Positions 51,458 to 63,570 of a stretch of DNA of 64,000 nucleotides are shown here, in pieces. The position numbers and the translations under genes are program-made. The stretch comes from Paragorgia papillata (lineage: Eukaryota; Cnidaria; Anthozoa; Scleralcyonacea; Coralliidae). The stretch is from assembly GCA_035771165.1 (NCBI GenBank), contig JAWNZC010000114.1:609001-673000 (forward strand), given 5' to 3'. How positions within the stretch are numbered: the first letter of the stretch is position 1; every line of letters begins with the position of its first letter. The notes below the pieces were generated by a model. That model did not search any database. It was not told the DNA's origin and worked only from the letters and a program-made list of their open reading frames with translations.

Positions 51458-51552
51458 CATCCATAGCAACCGCGTCCCTAACAACAGTTACCATAGGAAC
51501 CGCGTCCCTAGCAACCACGTCTCTGGCAACCGTTACCATAGCAATCGCGTCC
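51458..51552. promoter_or_regulatory. tandem RFX X-box-like motifs
   Basis: GTTACCATAGGAAC (51487-51500) and GTTACCATAGCAAT (51532-51545) each match the X-box consensus GTNRCC-NN-RGYAAC with one mismatch; CCATAGCAAC (51461-51470) is a half-site. CGCGTCCCTA(G/A)CAACC is repeated between them, so this is a ~45-bp minisatellite. Whether it binds RFX is unknown; no ciliary gene starts nearby. Confidence 0.4.
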
Positions 51553-51736
51553 CTTGCCACCGTTTTAATCAGGTTAATAACTTAACTAGGGCGCCTGCGT
51601 GGCTTGCGAGCGCATGCGCACAGTAGACACATCTGTCCCACATGCAGTGTGGTAAACTCACAGAATATAGGAAAGTTATTTCGTAAGGGCGTTGTGGTTG
51701 GGGTCCGTACGGAGAGGTGGGCGTTTATTACCCCCC

Positions 51737-54700
51737 GTTTTCAATTTAAAACCCGAGGGAGTATCCAAGATTCTTTACCGTTTTGGCATTAAAACTCGAG
51801 GGAATATCCAAGATTCTTTAGCGTTTTGGCATTAAAACTCGAGGGAATATCCAAGATTCTTTAGCGTTTTGGCATTAAAACTCGAGGGAATATCCAAGAT
51901 TCTTTAGCGTTTTGGCATTAAAACTCGAGGGAATATCCAAGATTCTTTAGCGTTTTGGCATTAAAACTCGAGGGAGTATTCAAGATTCTTAAGCGTTTTG
52001 GCATTAAAACTCGAGGGAATATCCAAGATTCTTAAGCGTTTTGGCATTAAAACTCGAGGGAATATCCAAGATTCTTAAGCGTTTTGGATTTAAAACTCGA
52101 GGGAATATCCAAGATTCTTTAGCGTTTTGGCATTAAAACTCGAGAGACTATCCAAGATTCTTAAGCGTTTTGGATTTAAAACTCGAGGGAATATCCAAGA
52201 TTCTTTAGCGTTTTGGATTTAAAACTCGAGGGAATATCCAAGATTCTTAAGCGTTTTGGATTTAAAACTCGAGGGAATATCCAAGATTCTTAAGCGTTTT
52301 GGATTTAAAACTCGTGGGAATATCCAAGATTCTTTAGCGTTTTGGCATTAAAACTCGAGGGAATATCCAAGATTCTTAAGCGTTTTGGATTTAAAACTCG
52401 AGGGAATATCCAAGATTCTTAAGCGTTTTGGATTTAAAACTCGAGGGAATATCCAAGATTCTTAACCGTTTTGGATTTAAAACTCGAGAGACTATCCAAG
52501 ATTCTTAAGCGTTTTGGATTTAAAACTCGAGGGAGTATCCAAGATTCTTAAGCGTTTTAAATTTAAAACTCGAGGGAGTATCCAAGATTCTTTAGTGTTT
52601 TGGCATTAAAATTCGAGGGAATATCCAAGATTCTTAAGCGTTTTGGAGTTAAAACTCGAGGGAATATCCAAGATTCTTTAGCGTTTTGGCATTAAAACTC
52701 GAGGGAATATCCAAGATTCTTTAGCGTTTTGGCATTAAAACTCGAGGGAATATCCAAGATTCTTTAGCGTTTTGGCATTAAAACTCGAGGGAATATCCAA
52801 GATTCTTTAGCGTTTTGGCATTAAAACTCGAGGGAATATCCAAGATTCTTTAGCGTTTTGGCATTAAAACTCGAGGGAGTATTCAAGATTCTTAAGCGTT
52901 TTGGCATTAAAACTCGAGGGAATATCCAAGATTCTTAAGCGTTTTGGCATTAAAACTCGAGAGACTATCCAAGATTCTTAAGCGTTTTGGATTTAAAACT
53001 CGAGGGAATATCCAAGATTCTTTAGCGTTTTGGCATTAAAACTCGAGAGACTATCCAAGATTCTTAAGCGTTTTGGATTTAAAACTCGAGGGAATATCCA
53101 AGATTCTTTAGCGTTTTGGATTTAAAACTCGAGGGAATATCCAAGATTCTTAAGCGTTTTGGATTTAAAACTCGAGGGAATATCCAAGATTCTTAAGCGT
53201 TTTGGATTTAAAACTCGTGGGAATATCCAAGATTCTTTAGCGTTTTGGCATTAAAACTCGAGGGAATATCCAAGATTCTTAAGCGTTTTGGATTTAAAAC
53301 TCGAGGGAATATCCAAGATTCTTAAGCGTTTTGGATTTAAAACTCGAGGGAATATCCAAGATTCTTAACCGTTTTGGATTTAAAACTCGAGAGACTATCC
53401 AAAATTCTTAAGCGTTTTGGATTTAAAACTCGAGGGAGTATCCAAGATTCTTAAGCGTTTTAAATTTAAAACTCGAGGGAGTATCCAAGATTCTTTAGTG
53501 TTTTGGCATTAAAATTCGAGGGAATATCCAAGATTCTTAAGCGTTTTGGAGTTAAAACTCGAGGGAATATCCAAGATTCTTTAGCGTTTTGGCATTAAAA
53601 CTCGAGAGACTATCCAAGATTCTTAAGCGTTTTGGATTTAAAACTCGTGGGAATATCCAAGATTCTTTAGCGTTTTGAATTTAAAACTCGAGAGACTATC
53701 CAAGATTCTTAAGCGTTTTGGATTTAAAACTCGTGGGAATATCCAAGATTCTTTAGCGTTTTGGCATTAAAACTCGAGGGAATATCCAAGATTCTTAAGC
53801 GTTTTGAATTTAAAACTTGAGGGAATATCCAAGATTCTTTAGCGTTTTGGCATTAAAACTCGAGAGACTATCCAAGATTCTTAAGCGTTTTGGATTTAAA
53901 ACTCGTGGGAATATCCAAGATTCTTTAGCGTTTTGAATTTAAAACTCGAGAGACTATCCAAGATTCTTAAGCGTTTTGGATTTAAAACTCGTGGGAATAT
54001 CCAAGATTCTTTAGCGTTTTGAATTTAAAACTCGAGAGACTATCCAAGATTCTTAAGCGTTTTGGATTTAAAACTCGTGGGAATATCCAAGATTCTTTAG
54101 CGTTTTGGCATTAAAACTCGAGGGAATATCCAAGATTCTTAAGCGTTTTGAATTTAAAACTTGAGGGAATATCCAAGATTCTTTAGCGTTTTGGCATTAA
54201 AACTCGAGAGACTATCCAAGATTCTTAAGCGTTTTGGATTTAAAACTCGTGGGAATATCCAAGATTCTTTAGCGTTTTGAATTTAAAACTCGAGAGACTA
54301 TCCAAGATTCTTAAGTGTTTTGGATTTAAAAGTCTGAATCCTTAAGAATCTTGGATATTCCCTCAAGTTTTAAATTCAAAACGCTTAAGAATCTTGGATA
54401 TTCCCTCGAGTTTTAATGCCAAAACGCTTAAGAATCTTGGATAGTCTCTCGAGTTTTAAATCCAAAACGCTTAAGAATCTTGGATATTCCCTCGAGTTTT
54501 AATGCCAAAACGCTAAAGAATCTTGGATATTCCCACGAGTTTTAAATCCAAAACGCTTAAGAATCTTGGATAGTCTCTCGAGTTTTAACTCCAAAACGCT
54601 AAAGAATCTTGGATATTCCCTCGAGTTTTAATGCCAAAACGCTTAAGAATCTTGGATTAGTCTCTCGAGTTTTAATGCCAAAACGCTTAAGAATCTTGGA

Positions 54701-54950
54701 TAGTCTCTCGAGTTTTAAATCCAAAACGGTTAAGAATCTTGGATATTCCCTCGAGTTTTAATGCCAAAACGCTAAAGAATCTTGGATACTCCCTCGAGTT
54801 TTAATGCCAAAACGCTTAAGAATCTTGGATATTCCCTCGAGTTTTAATGCCAAAACGCTTAAGAATCTTGGATACTCCCTCGAGTTTTAACGCCAAAACG
54901 GTAAAGAATCTTGGATACTCCCTCGGGTTTTAAATTGAAAACGGGGAGTT
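51737..54950. repeat. 3.2-kb foldback satellite of 43-bp units with higher-order structure
   Basis: About 60 forward units (51737-54333; consensus pieces TTTAAAACTCGAGGGAATAT, CCAAGATTCTTAAGCGTTTT, GGA/GCA) then about 14 units in inverse orientation (54345-54950). Outermost units at both ends share the same private variants (ACCCGAGGGAG and TTTACCGTTTT, next to CCCCGTTTTCAATT). A 21-unit, 903-bp block is repeated (markers at 51971/52874, 52311/53214, 52558/53461), and an 8-unit, 344-bp block further right (53811/54155). Each unit contains CTCGAG. No ORF. Confidence 0.95.
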
Positions 54951-55009
54951 TTGCTACTATAAACTGCGAGCGGCTGCTCTACATTTTTACCTTGAATTTA
55001 TTAAAGGTG

Positions 55010-55295
55010 ATGTCACAGAATAGAAATAGAACCAGAAGTCCAACTCGAGTGCAACTTGTCCGCATTTCTTCAATGCGCAGGCGCGATATTTTACGCCCAT
55101 CCGACGCCATCCTACGCAATCCTGGCAAGTTCCCCCCGGCAGTTTTAGCCTTCTTTTGAAGGCACCCAAACTGCCGGGGGAACTTGCCAGGATTGCGTAG
55201 GATGGTGAGGAATCAAGATGCGCGAGGCGACATGCGCGAGGACATAAACTTCAATCGTTGTATTGTGTATTTCTATTCTGTGGTGATGTAGAGTC
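55010..55295. repeat. foldback with a 45-bp perfect stem
   Basis: GCCATCCTACGCAATCCTGG and CAAGTTCCCCCCGGCAGTTT are mirrored at 55165-55207; outer words ACAGAATAGAAATA / TATTTCTATTCTGT pair too. Confidence 0.75.
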
Positions 55296-56047
55296 CGTTC
55301 TGCGCATGACCGCCATGGATCCCCAAAACATGACATTCGTAGATAATTACATGAAGTACTCAGCTCAATATAAACCGTTGGGAGCAACATGGCAGAAAAC
55401 CAGCGAGGTTATCTCTTCGGATTTCTTCTGAAAATGTTTTGTTTCAAGTAGAAGTAATGAAGAGGAAGCAAGAAAAGCTTACAATCTTGAATAAGGTATC
55501 AGTATATTTTTTGGAAATAAAGATGTAAACATTAGTTTCGTACATGCGCAGAACGGACTATAGGTCACCTTTAACTTTTCGCCTTTTTGGACTTCGTTTA
55601 GAAACTATTCTCTCTGACGAGGGGCCTTCGCCCGAAACGTTTAATAGAAACTAACTATATTTCGATTTGTATTTCAAGTTCAACAACTGCCTATTTATCA
55701 AATTACATTTGCGCTTTATTCAAATTACATACAACGCCACTTACATATGGTAATTCGTTCCTTGGCCCTGACCAAAAGGATCGCAGGCTCTGGGTTTGTT
55801 ACATTTGATGAGTTGGGTCTTGGCAAAACAGGCTGTGAAGCATTCAAGAACGTTCATTAAATTAGGTAAGAGACCTTCACAAATATTAAGTTCTTCCTCA
55901 GAAACAACTGCTATACAACCAGTTGTCACCGACGATTGCTTGGGTATATATGCATCACTGATGAGCTGTATTATACAGTTATTCTGATTGATTATTATCG
56001 ATGGCTATGTTGACCTGTAGATGTAGCCACGTAGGCAGCCCTTTCCT

Positions 56048-56960
56048 GCCAACAGTTGGTGGGCAAGAACCTGGATCTCCTGTGGGTGGGGAAAAATACA
56101 CATTTTATCATTCTATTGACAAATTGGCCCCTTCAATATAAAATATCTGACATATATATATAAAATATCTGACAAATTGGCCCCTTCAATATAAAATATC
56201 TTCCACGATCACTATTAAATGTTGCATTTATACAAGAAGCTGGACTGGCTCGCTTGCTGAAATCTTGGTTGTGCTTATCAAGTGTCGGTATAAAGCAAAT
56301 TTTACCAATTTCTTGTAATAGACCATTTGCACAATGATGTACGTCGTACAATGGCTTTGGGTGACTACAATTACCAGAATGCTTTGCAAGTACTCATTTT
56401 TTATTAAATAGAGTTTGAGGATACTGTACTAGCAAAGCATCTGGTAGTTGTAGTCACCCAACACCATTGAATGTAAAAAAACAAGACCAGCTGACAATTT
56501 GAAAAAGTATAGAATTTGGCCAATGGAATTGAGGTTTCAGTTCACCGTCCACTGCCCACATGGTCTTGAAACTACTGCATGAATTTTTCATTATTCAAAA
56601 TAATTTTCATTGTTGGTAGATTTCCCACATCAGGGGCCGGTTGTACGAAGGCCGGATAGCGCTATCCACTGGATAGCGATTTTTTCAACCTTCGTAAGAT
56701 TGGCCGTTGATTGTTATGACCTCTGGTTAGGATTTGGTATTTATAAACTGAAGTTTTTAAGATCTATTGTGGGCTCCAGATCCGTAGTATCACAGCTCTT
56801 CGACCATTTTTACGAAGGTTGAAAAAATCCATCCAGTGGATGGCACTATCCGGCCTTCGTACAACCGGCCCCAGGACTTTCAAATATACTATTTACATCA
56901 TTTGCACAGCATGTATACACTTTTTATTAATAAATAGCGAAGCCTTTGATACGTCCGCGA
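56048..56960. repeat. left arm of a 3.4-kb inverted-repeat structure
   Basis: Matches 58790-59425 in reverse: TGCCAACAGTTGGTGGGCAA, GAACCTGGATCTCCTG, AGAAGCTGGACTGGCTCGCT, ACTACAATTACCAGAATGCT, CATTGTTGGTAGATTTCCCACA. It carries an extra element (56629-56873) that the right arm lacks. Confidence 0.82.
56629..56873. mobile_element. MITE with GGGGCCGGTTGTACGAAGGC ends
   Basis: GGGCCGGTTGTACGAAGGCC and GCTATCCA(C)TGGATAGCG at left, CGGCCTTCGTACAACCGGCCC at right. The empty site in the mirrored arm shows it is an insertion, with a short (2-3 bp, CAG/AG) duplication. Confidence 0.8.
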
Positions 56961-57206
56961 TGTCACTACTCTGGAATCCAGGGTACGATGTCACAAAATA
57001 TTACTATGAAAATTTTTCTTGGGTTGGGCTGTGGGCTGACGATGGTGATGGCCCTCCCTCGGTCCATGGGTGCCACTGACAAGGATGATAGGTCCACAGA
57101 TCGATTTCATTATATTTTCAGACAAGATAAATGAATGATTCAAATAATGAATAATAATCACATTTTGAAAATCCTCGGATGGTAAACTGAAACCTAATTT
57201 CCATTG

Positions 57207-57400
57207 GCCTAAAACATATTCCAAAGAATAATGCCATCCTAAAAACTCAAGATATGAGTCAAACAAGTGGAACTATAGTGAAAATGATGACTTTGAAATA
57301 AAGTCGAAATATTAAAATTTTCACCATAGTTCCACTTGTTTGACTCGTATCTTGAGTTTTCAGGATAGCGTTATTCTTTGGAATATGTTTTATTCTATAC
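57207..57400. repeat. foldback, 190 bp
   Basis: AACATATTCCAAAGAATAAT, AAAACTCAAGATATGAGTCA and AACAAGTGGAACTATAGTG are mirrored at 57320-57400. Lies between the two arms above. Confidence 0.8.
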
Positions 57401-58084
57401 CATTGAATTTGAATGTCATTGTGCAAATGGCCTTCAAATAAATGTACTGTATATACATGTACCTAATGTTGTGTAAAACTATTGTAGTCATTTCTATAAT
57501 TATTAGTTATGAGGTTGGGTTGCCTGTGTTATAATATAACACAGGTGGCCCAACCTCACACTAGGTTTACAGTTGTTGTATTTGTTAAAATATAAACTTG
57601 GAAAATGTTGCTGTATTTTAAATTATAGTTCTGTAAATTATTAAAACAAATTTGCTTTTCACAGTTCATCTCATGTTGTCCACCTTCAGTGAGTTGAAAC
57701 TTGTAGTGGCAATAGTTTTGAATGGTGTTCAACCTCATTAAATAATTATTTAATTAAAAACTATTAATAATAACAAGACACCTGGGAGTGGGCTGAGGAA
57801 TATCAGATCAAAGGCTGAATGTGGTGCACACTTCACACTGGTGAACATGTTTAATACGATCAAGACAGTTGTCAGCCACATCTGATCACTGTTAAACTAC
57901 AAAGTCAGTGAGTCAATGAATCTATTTCAAAATCTACCAACAACGTGCAAGAACACCTTGATCAAAAGGCAAAGCCATTCAAGTATTCAACTTTTTGTCC
58001 AACTCCAGAAGCAAAAGGAGCAAAGAACTTACAACATGCCTCACTCCATCACACGGCTAACAACTCACTGGAAATGGGCTAGGA

Positions 58085-58222
58085 ACCTTGGAAATTCCAA
58101 AGGGGAGGGGTGTTTTTGTTGAATCCAGTTGGAATTTCCAGGGAAGGGGGTTAAGTCTACTTGGAATTTCCAAGGGAGGGGGTTGAGTCTACTTGGAATT
58201 TCCAGGGGGAGGGGTAATAAAG
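58085..58222. repeat. tandem GGAATTTCCAAGGGAGGGG repeat
   Basis: Four units of about 35-40 bp with TTGGAATTTCC and AGGGGGTTGAGTCTAC. Confidence 0.85.
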
Positions 58223-58789
58223 TGCCCTTGCCAACGGCAGATTATATAAAAACAAACTTTGCAAATTTCAATTGCTGTATTTACATATGCCAATTAACCT
58301 AGTATATGAATACATATTTATTGAAAGAAGTGTTGAATGAAGTATACACATTGTATATATGGTACTACATTTTAATTAAGCGGCCTTCCTCAAGCCCGCA
58401 GAAACGTCTGCCACGCACTGGCTAGATTGCATTTCGAGACAGTACCAGTAGGACTTCAACTTTAATAGCACAACCGTTTATGGAACATGTCTTGCTATAG
58501 CATTGCGACACAGGTTTCACAAATCGTTGCATCGACAGCATCGTGTAACAACGGCTTTAATCTTGTGATTAGGACAGTTTCAGTGGGGGACACTACCCGC
58601 TGGGCAGGGTGCTTGTATACTTGTATATAGGTGCCCTGCCGCTGCGACACTGGCTCATAACGTGCGTTGTTGTTCTTGGCAACTCTGTCTTGACTCGCCA
58701 AGCAAGTCGTGTTTGAAAGATTGTGAGCTTAGTTGCTTGTGACAATACTAAAACCCCAATCCAAGTAAGTTTTTTAAACTGTAACATCG

Positions 58790-59425
58790 TGGAATCCCAC
58801 GGATGTATCGAAGGCTTCGCTATTTATTAATAAAAAGTGTATACACGCTGTGCAAATGATGTACATAGTATATTTGAAAGTCCTGATGTGGGAAAATCTA
58901 CCAACAATGAAAATTATTTTGAATAATGAAAAATTCATGCGGTAGTTTCAAGCCCATGCGGGCGGTGGACGGTGAACTGAAACCTCAATTCCATTGGTCT
59001 TATTCTATACTTTTTCAAATTGTCAGCTGGTCTTGTTTTTTTACATTCAGTGGTGTTGGGTGACTACAACTACCAGATGCTTTGCTAGTACAGTATCCTC
59101 AAGCTCTATTTAATAAAAAATGAGTACTGGCAAAGCATTCTGGTAATTGTAGTCACCCAAGGCCATTGTACGAAGTACATCATTGTGCAAATGGTTTATT
59201 ACAAGAAATTGGTAAAATTTGCTTTATACCGACACTTGATAAGCACAACCAAGATTTCAGCAAGCGAGCCAGTCCAGCTTCTTGTATAAACGCAACATTT
59301 AATAGTGATCGTGGAAGATATTTTATATTGAAGGGGCCAATTTGTCAATAGAATGATAAAATGTGTATTTTCCCCCACCCCCAGGAGATCCAGGTTCTTG
59401 CCCACCAACTGTTGGCAGGATTTCA
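58790..59425. repeat. right arm of the 3.4-kb inverted-repeat structure
   Basis: Inverse of the left arm, with the empty insertion site GAAAGTCCTGATGTGGGAAA. Confidence 0.82.
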
Positions 59426-60360
59426 GTGCATGCATGCTTGCTTGTATTTCAAAAGTAATAAATACTCTTTGGTATTTCAATATTTGCGCAACATTAGGTG
59501 TATTGCTCAGATAAGAAGAATAGGTCTGTCCTTATGATATTAAAATATCTAGATCGACAATTAACTGTCTTTGGTTTTGCAATATGCTCGAGATGGTTAA
59601 ATACGAGGTTATATAAATTAAAGGTTTATCGATAATACTTGTATTCTCATATATTTCGACCGGAGTTCACGAAATATAATTACCAGACTATGTTGACCTG
59701 AGTAGATCAACCTGTATATTCTCACTATGTCGTCATATTCTTGTATGTACTATAGTTTGTATGCTGGCCTCGCTTATGAATTGGGTTTGCGGTAATTGGC
59801 CTTTACGCTGTTGCGGTAACCCTGCTGTAGGTTTATTAAGTTTTTGTTCATTTTGTAAGCATGTATATAGTTCTTGTTGTACCTATTTAGTTAAAATATG
59901 GCAAGTCAATAAAGTAAATATATTAATATGGGATTAGTGCTGTAATGTTTAGCTGGTACGATCAGTATATATTCATGAGATAAGCTGACAATAAAACAGG
60001 TGTTTGTTATTATTATGAGATTTATATATTATTATTAAAATGTATATTTTCCGTAATGGGTTCACAGAAACCCAAAACGGTGCGACGCAATTGGTTTGCC
60101 GTATAAATTGGCTACTGTGCTAAATAGATTCGAGTCGTCCCAAATTATTATTAGGTTCGGCATATGACACGATTAAACAGGCCTTAGAAGAAACTGATAA
60201 ACAATGCAAAGTCTGTTGCATTCGTGCTAGGAACAGTCTTGCACCGCTCGGAGTCTAGTTGTCTGCCACGGAACTTGACACCAGCTGTCGAAACACTTGT
60301 TGCCGACTTTGATGCGTTTAATCCGATATTATTTTAGGTTGTAGTTCTTTGGCGAGTACA

Positions 60361-60498
60361 ATGGATGCGGCTACTCGAAAGACCCAGATGATTAACGATC
60401 GAAAGAGATTTGAAGAAGCCTTCCCGAAAATTTTGGAACAGATTGCTAACGATGATAGCTGTGAAGAGACGAAAGACGCTATTAATCACTTGAAAGAG
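60361..60498 (+). CDS. FDPS: FDPS exon 1 (first recognised)
   Basis: [20 protein letters not shown] to AINHLKE. Donor GTATAC. The frame is open upstream to the acceptor-like site at 60337. Confidence 0.85.
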
Positions 60499-63400
60499 GT
60501 ATACATTGTAGATAGAGGTGCGGCATCTAAGGATGAACTTTGGAATTAACCTTTCTCAATACGAAATTTCTAGTTCGAGCTTGTTCCGAACCTTTTTTTG
60601 AGAAAAACTCTATATTAATGGCCGTTTTTAGACTAACAGACGCATTATGCGTCTGGACGTACTTGGGCAAAGATTTTTAAATACGCAATCACGAAATCCA
60701 CGAAAGATTTCCAGTAGAGTAGAAGCACAAGGCGATGGCCGCGTGCACTTCTTTCATGTTCAAATGACGTCAAACACAGAGTGATATGTTTTATTTGTTT
60801 TATAAAATAAAAAGAAGAAAAAACAAGCTAAAAGTTGGAAAGCTTAGCTAGGTGACGCCATGCATTCATTCGTGATTTCCATACTCTAATAAATGCACGG
60901 GGCCTGGTCAATCAGAGCGTGCGTAGAGAACACTGTATTTTAATAAATTCTTTTAACCTATTCCTGCCTGAGCCGGCCCAAAACGGCCTCGTTTAATTTA
61001 TATACATTTTAAGACCAAACCCGGACCAGTTGCGAATCTAATGCAATGTTCTGACCACTGAGCCACGGAGGGTGTTGCCGAGAGCTTGAGTTCTGTATAT
61101 ACTACCCTAATCAGTAGAGCGAGACATAGACGATGTTTTCATCGCTTCTGAAGCGACAGTTTCGTTAACCGCAGATCAATATTAAAGCAATCACGAGGTG
61201 TATTCTTATGTACCACGTGATAGCTTGTTTACGAGTTAACAATTGGATGTTTATCACCTGGTACATGAGAATACACCTCGTGATTGCTTTAATATTGATC
61301 CGCGGTTAATAAAACTGACACTTCGGAAGCGATAAAAAAATCATCCAAGGTCTCGCTCTACTGATTTGGGTAGTATATTGAGTTGGTAATGCCAGGAGAG
61401 AATTGGATATATTATAAGTAATATTGGGCATTTCACTCGATTACATAGCATGTTCTAGGGATTTTTGGTGATATCGCAAGGTCGTGGGTTCAATTCCTGC
61501 CGGAAGGCCTGTATAGTTGCATTTTTCGCAACTGGTCCCGGGTTTGGTCTCAAAATGTATATATTCTACACTCGAATTTTCCTTCACCAAATATCCCTAG
61601 AACATGCTATGTAATCGAGTGAAATGCCCAATATTACTCTTTTAATTTACTCTGTCTCATAACGATCTTCTATTTTACTCTGTTTAATTTTACTCTGTTT
61701 AATTTTACTCTGTCCAAGTACGCTATATTATATGGCTTTGTAATATCCTGAGTTCTGATTGGTCAACGCACGGTCCGTAAAAATGCGTATCCGGACCACG
61801 GTCCGTCTTTTTCCGTATCCGGACCGCTGTCCCGGATGTTGATTTTGCTCGCGTGAATTTCTAAGGTTTTTACACTAAGTTTGATACAATAATTATCGAA
61901 AAACTTGAAATAGCCATATAATAAACGCTTTATTAACCTCGTTTACTCGGTCTGTACGGGAAAATATCAGACCTCGGTCTTTTTTGTACGAACCTCGCCT
62001 GCGGCTCGGTCCGTACTGTCAAGACGTCGGTCTGATATTTTCCCATACAGACCTCGTTCTCGGTTAATAATCTCTTATTATTTTACTCTAACACCAGATT
62101 ATTGTATGTGTAGAGAACTCTCAGCTGAGTTCGATGCATATTATTTGACATTTTTGTTTTCTTTGTTAATTATTTTTAGTCTGCAATGTACAATTTGTGG
62201 GGAGGTAAGCTTCCCATTTCAATTGTCTCCTCTTTTTTTCTTTTTTTCCAAGCCATGATCTATTTTTAACCTTTTTTCCTTCGCTTTGTTTCCTGCTTGC
62301 ATTCACTTTTCCTTTTTCGTTTTCCTTTAATACGTATCATTTATCTTTTACATTCATTCATTTGTTCCCTCCTTCGTTTGTTCATTTATCCGTTTGTGAA
62401 TTTATTCACTTACGCTTTATATCTAATTAAAATACTCATTAATAATTCATGACAAAAATTCAAAAGAAATCAATACCGCCGTAGCAGTGGTTGTAAACCG
62501 GATACAGCATCGTCCTGATTTACATAAACTTTAGCTTCGATTTTCTCGGCTAAAACAGACCGTATCCCCAAAATACTTGGTGAACTTGATTACTTAGATG
62601 CATTTGTATTTTAAGAAAGATATAGCATTCGCATCCGAGCTGTATCTGCTCATGCTGTATGTATTACTTGTATTTATTCTGTTATTTAGGTAAAATGAAT
62701 CGTGGATTAACAGTATTGTCCACTTGGAGACTGTTACTTGGTGATAAAGCACCGACTGAGAAAGAGTTTCACTCTGCCATAGTTCTTGCTTGGTGTGTTG
62801 AATGGGTAAGACATGCTTCATTATTATAAAAGAACAAGGAATTATATTCAGGCCCTATATCTTGTCAGCCGCTGTTCCAAAACACACTAGGATGTCCCAG
62901 TTGCCCGGGATGAATTTCATCTCGGGTTTATATGGAGTAAACAAAGTGCTCGTCCCGGTTGACCGGGATGAATTTCATCCCGGGTCAAAAAGCGCGGGAA
63001 TTTAAGGAAATGGACAAAAAGGCAAAAGCAAAAGCTCACCCTAATTCTACTATGTTAGAAGTTATTTCACTTTTATTCGGTGTTTTGTCTCTAGACCTGA
63101 CCGTTTGGACGAAATTCTGACCGTAATATTCAAAGTTACAAGCGTTGTAGTTCAGTAAACTTCATCCCGGTGTGCCGGGATGTCGCGTTTATATGGGAAA
63201 AAATTTGTCCCGGTGTACCGAGATCATATAAACAGGCCCTAAGTATCGATTGTGAATTGCCAGATTTTACAGAATGGAGTGCAGATGTTTTGAGCAAAAG
63301 CTTACCAGCAAAATAATCTGGGTTTCGCTACCTTTAGGATTTTCAAAACGTCGCGATACACACAGCTGATGCTTGTGTAGCACTCCAGTTTTTTATTATG

Positions 63401-63519
63401 TATTTTTATTTTAGTTACAAACATGCTTTCTTGTTGCCGATGACGTGATGGATCAATCACCAACGCGAAGAGGAAAGATGTGTTGGTACAAGAAGGTTTG
63501 TCAAATTTGACTTAACTTT

Positions 63520-63570
<51 letters not shown>

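Larger units (their letters stand above)
49650..60360. other. gene-poor region between MYB and FDPS
   Basis: No protein gene recognised. Beyond the listed repeats, 49650-50030, 50680-51280, 55300-56040 and 59430-60330 are unassigned and AT-rich. Confidence 0.6.

Noticed and set aside
51737..54950. Regularly spaced repeats suggesting a CRISPR array
   Set aside because: Units are directly adjacent with no unique spacers, the array inverts, and the surrounding genes are animal genes.
55741..55990. Overlapping short ORFs on both strands near 55.8 kb
   Set aside because: No domain, no splice partners, length expected by chance.
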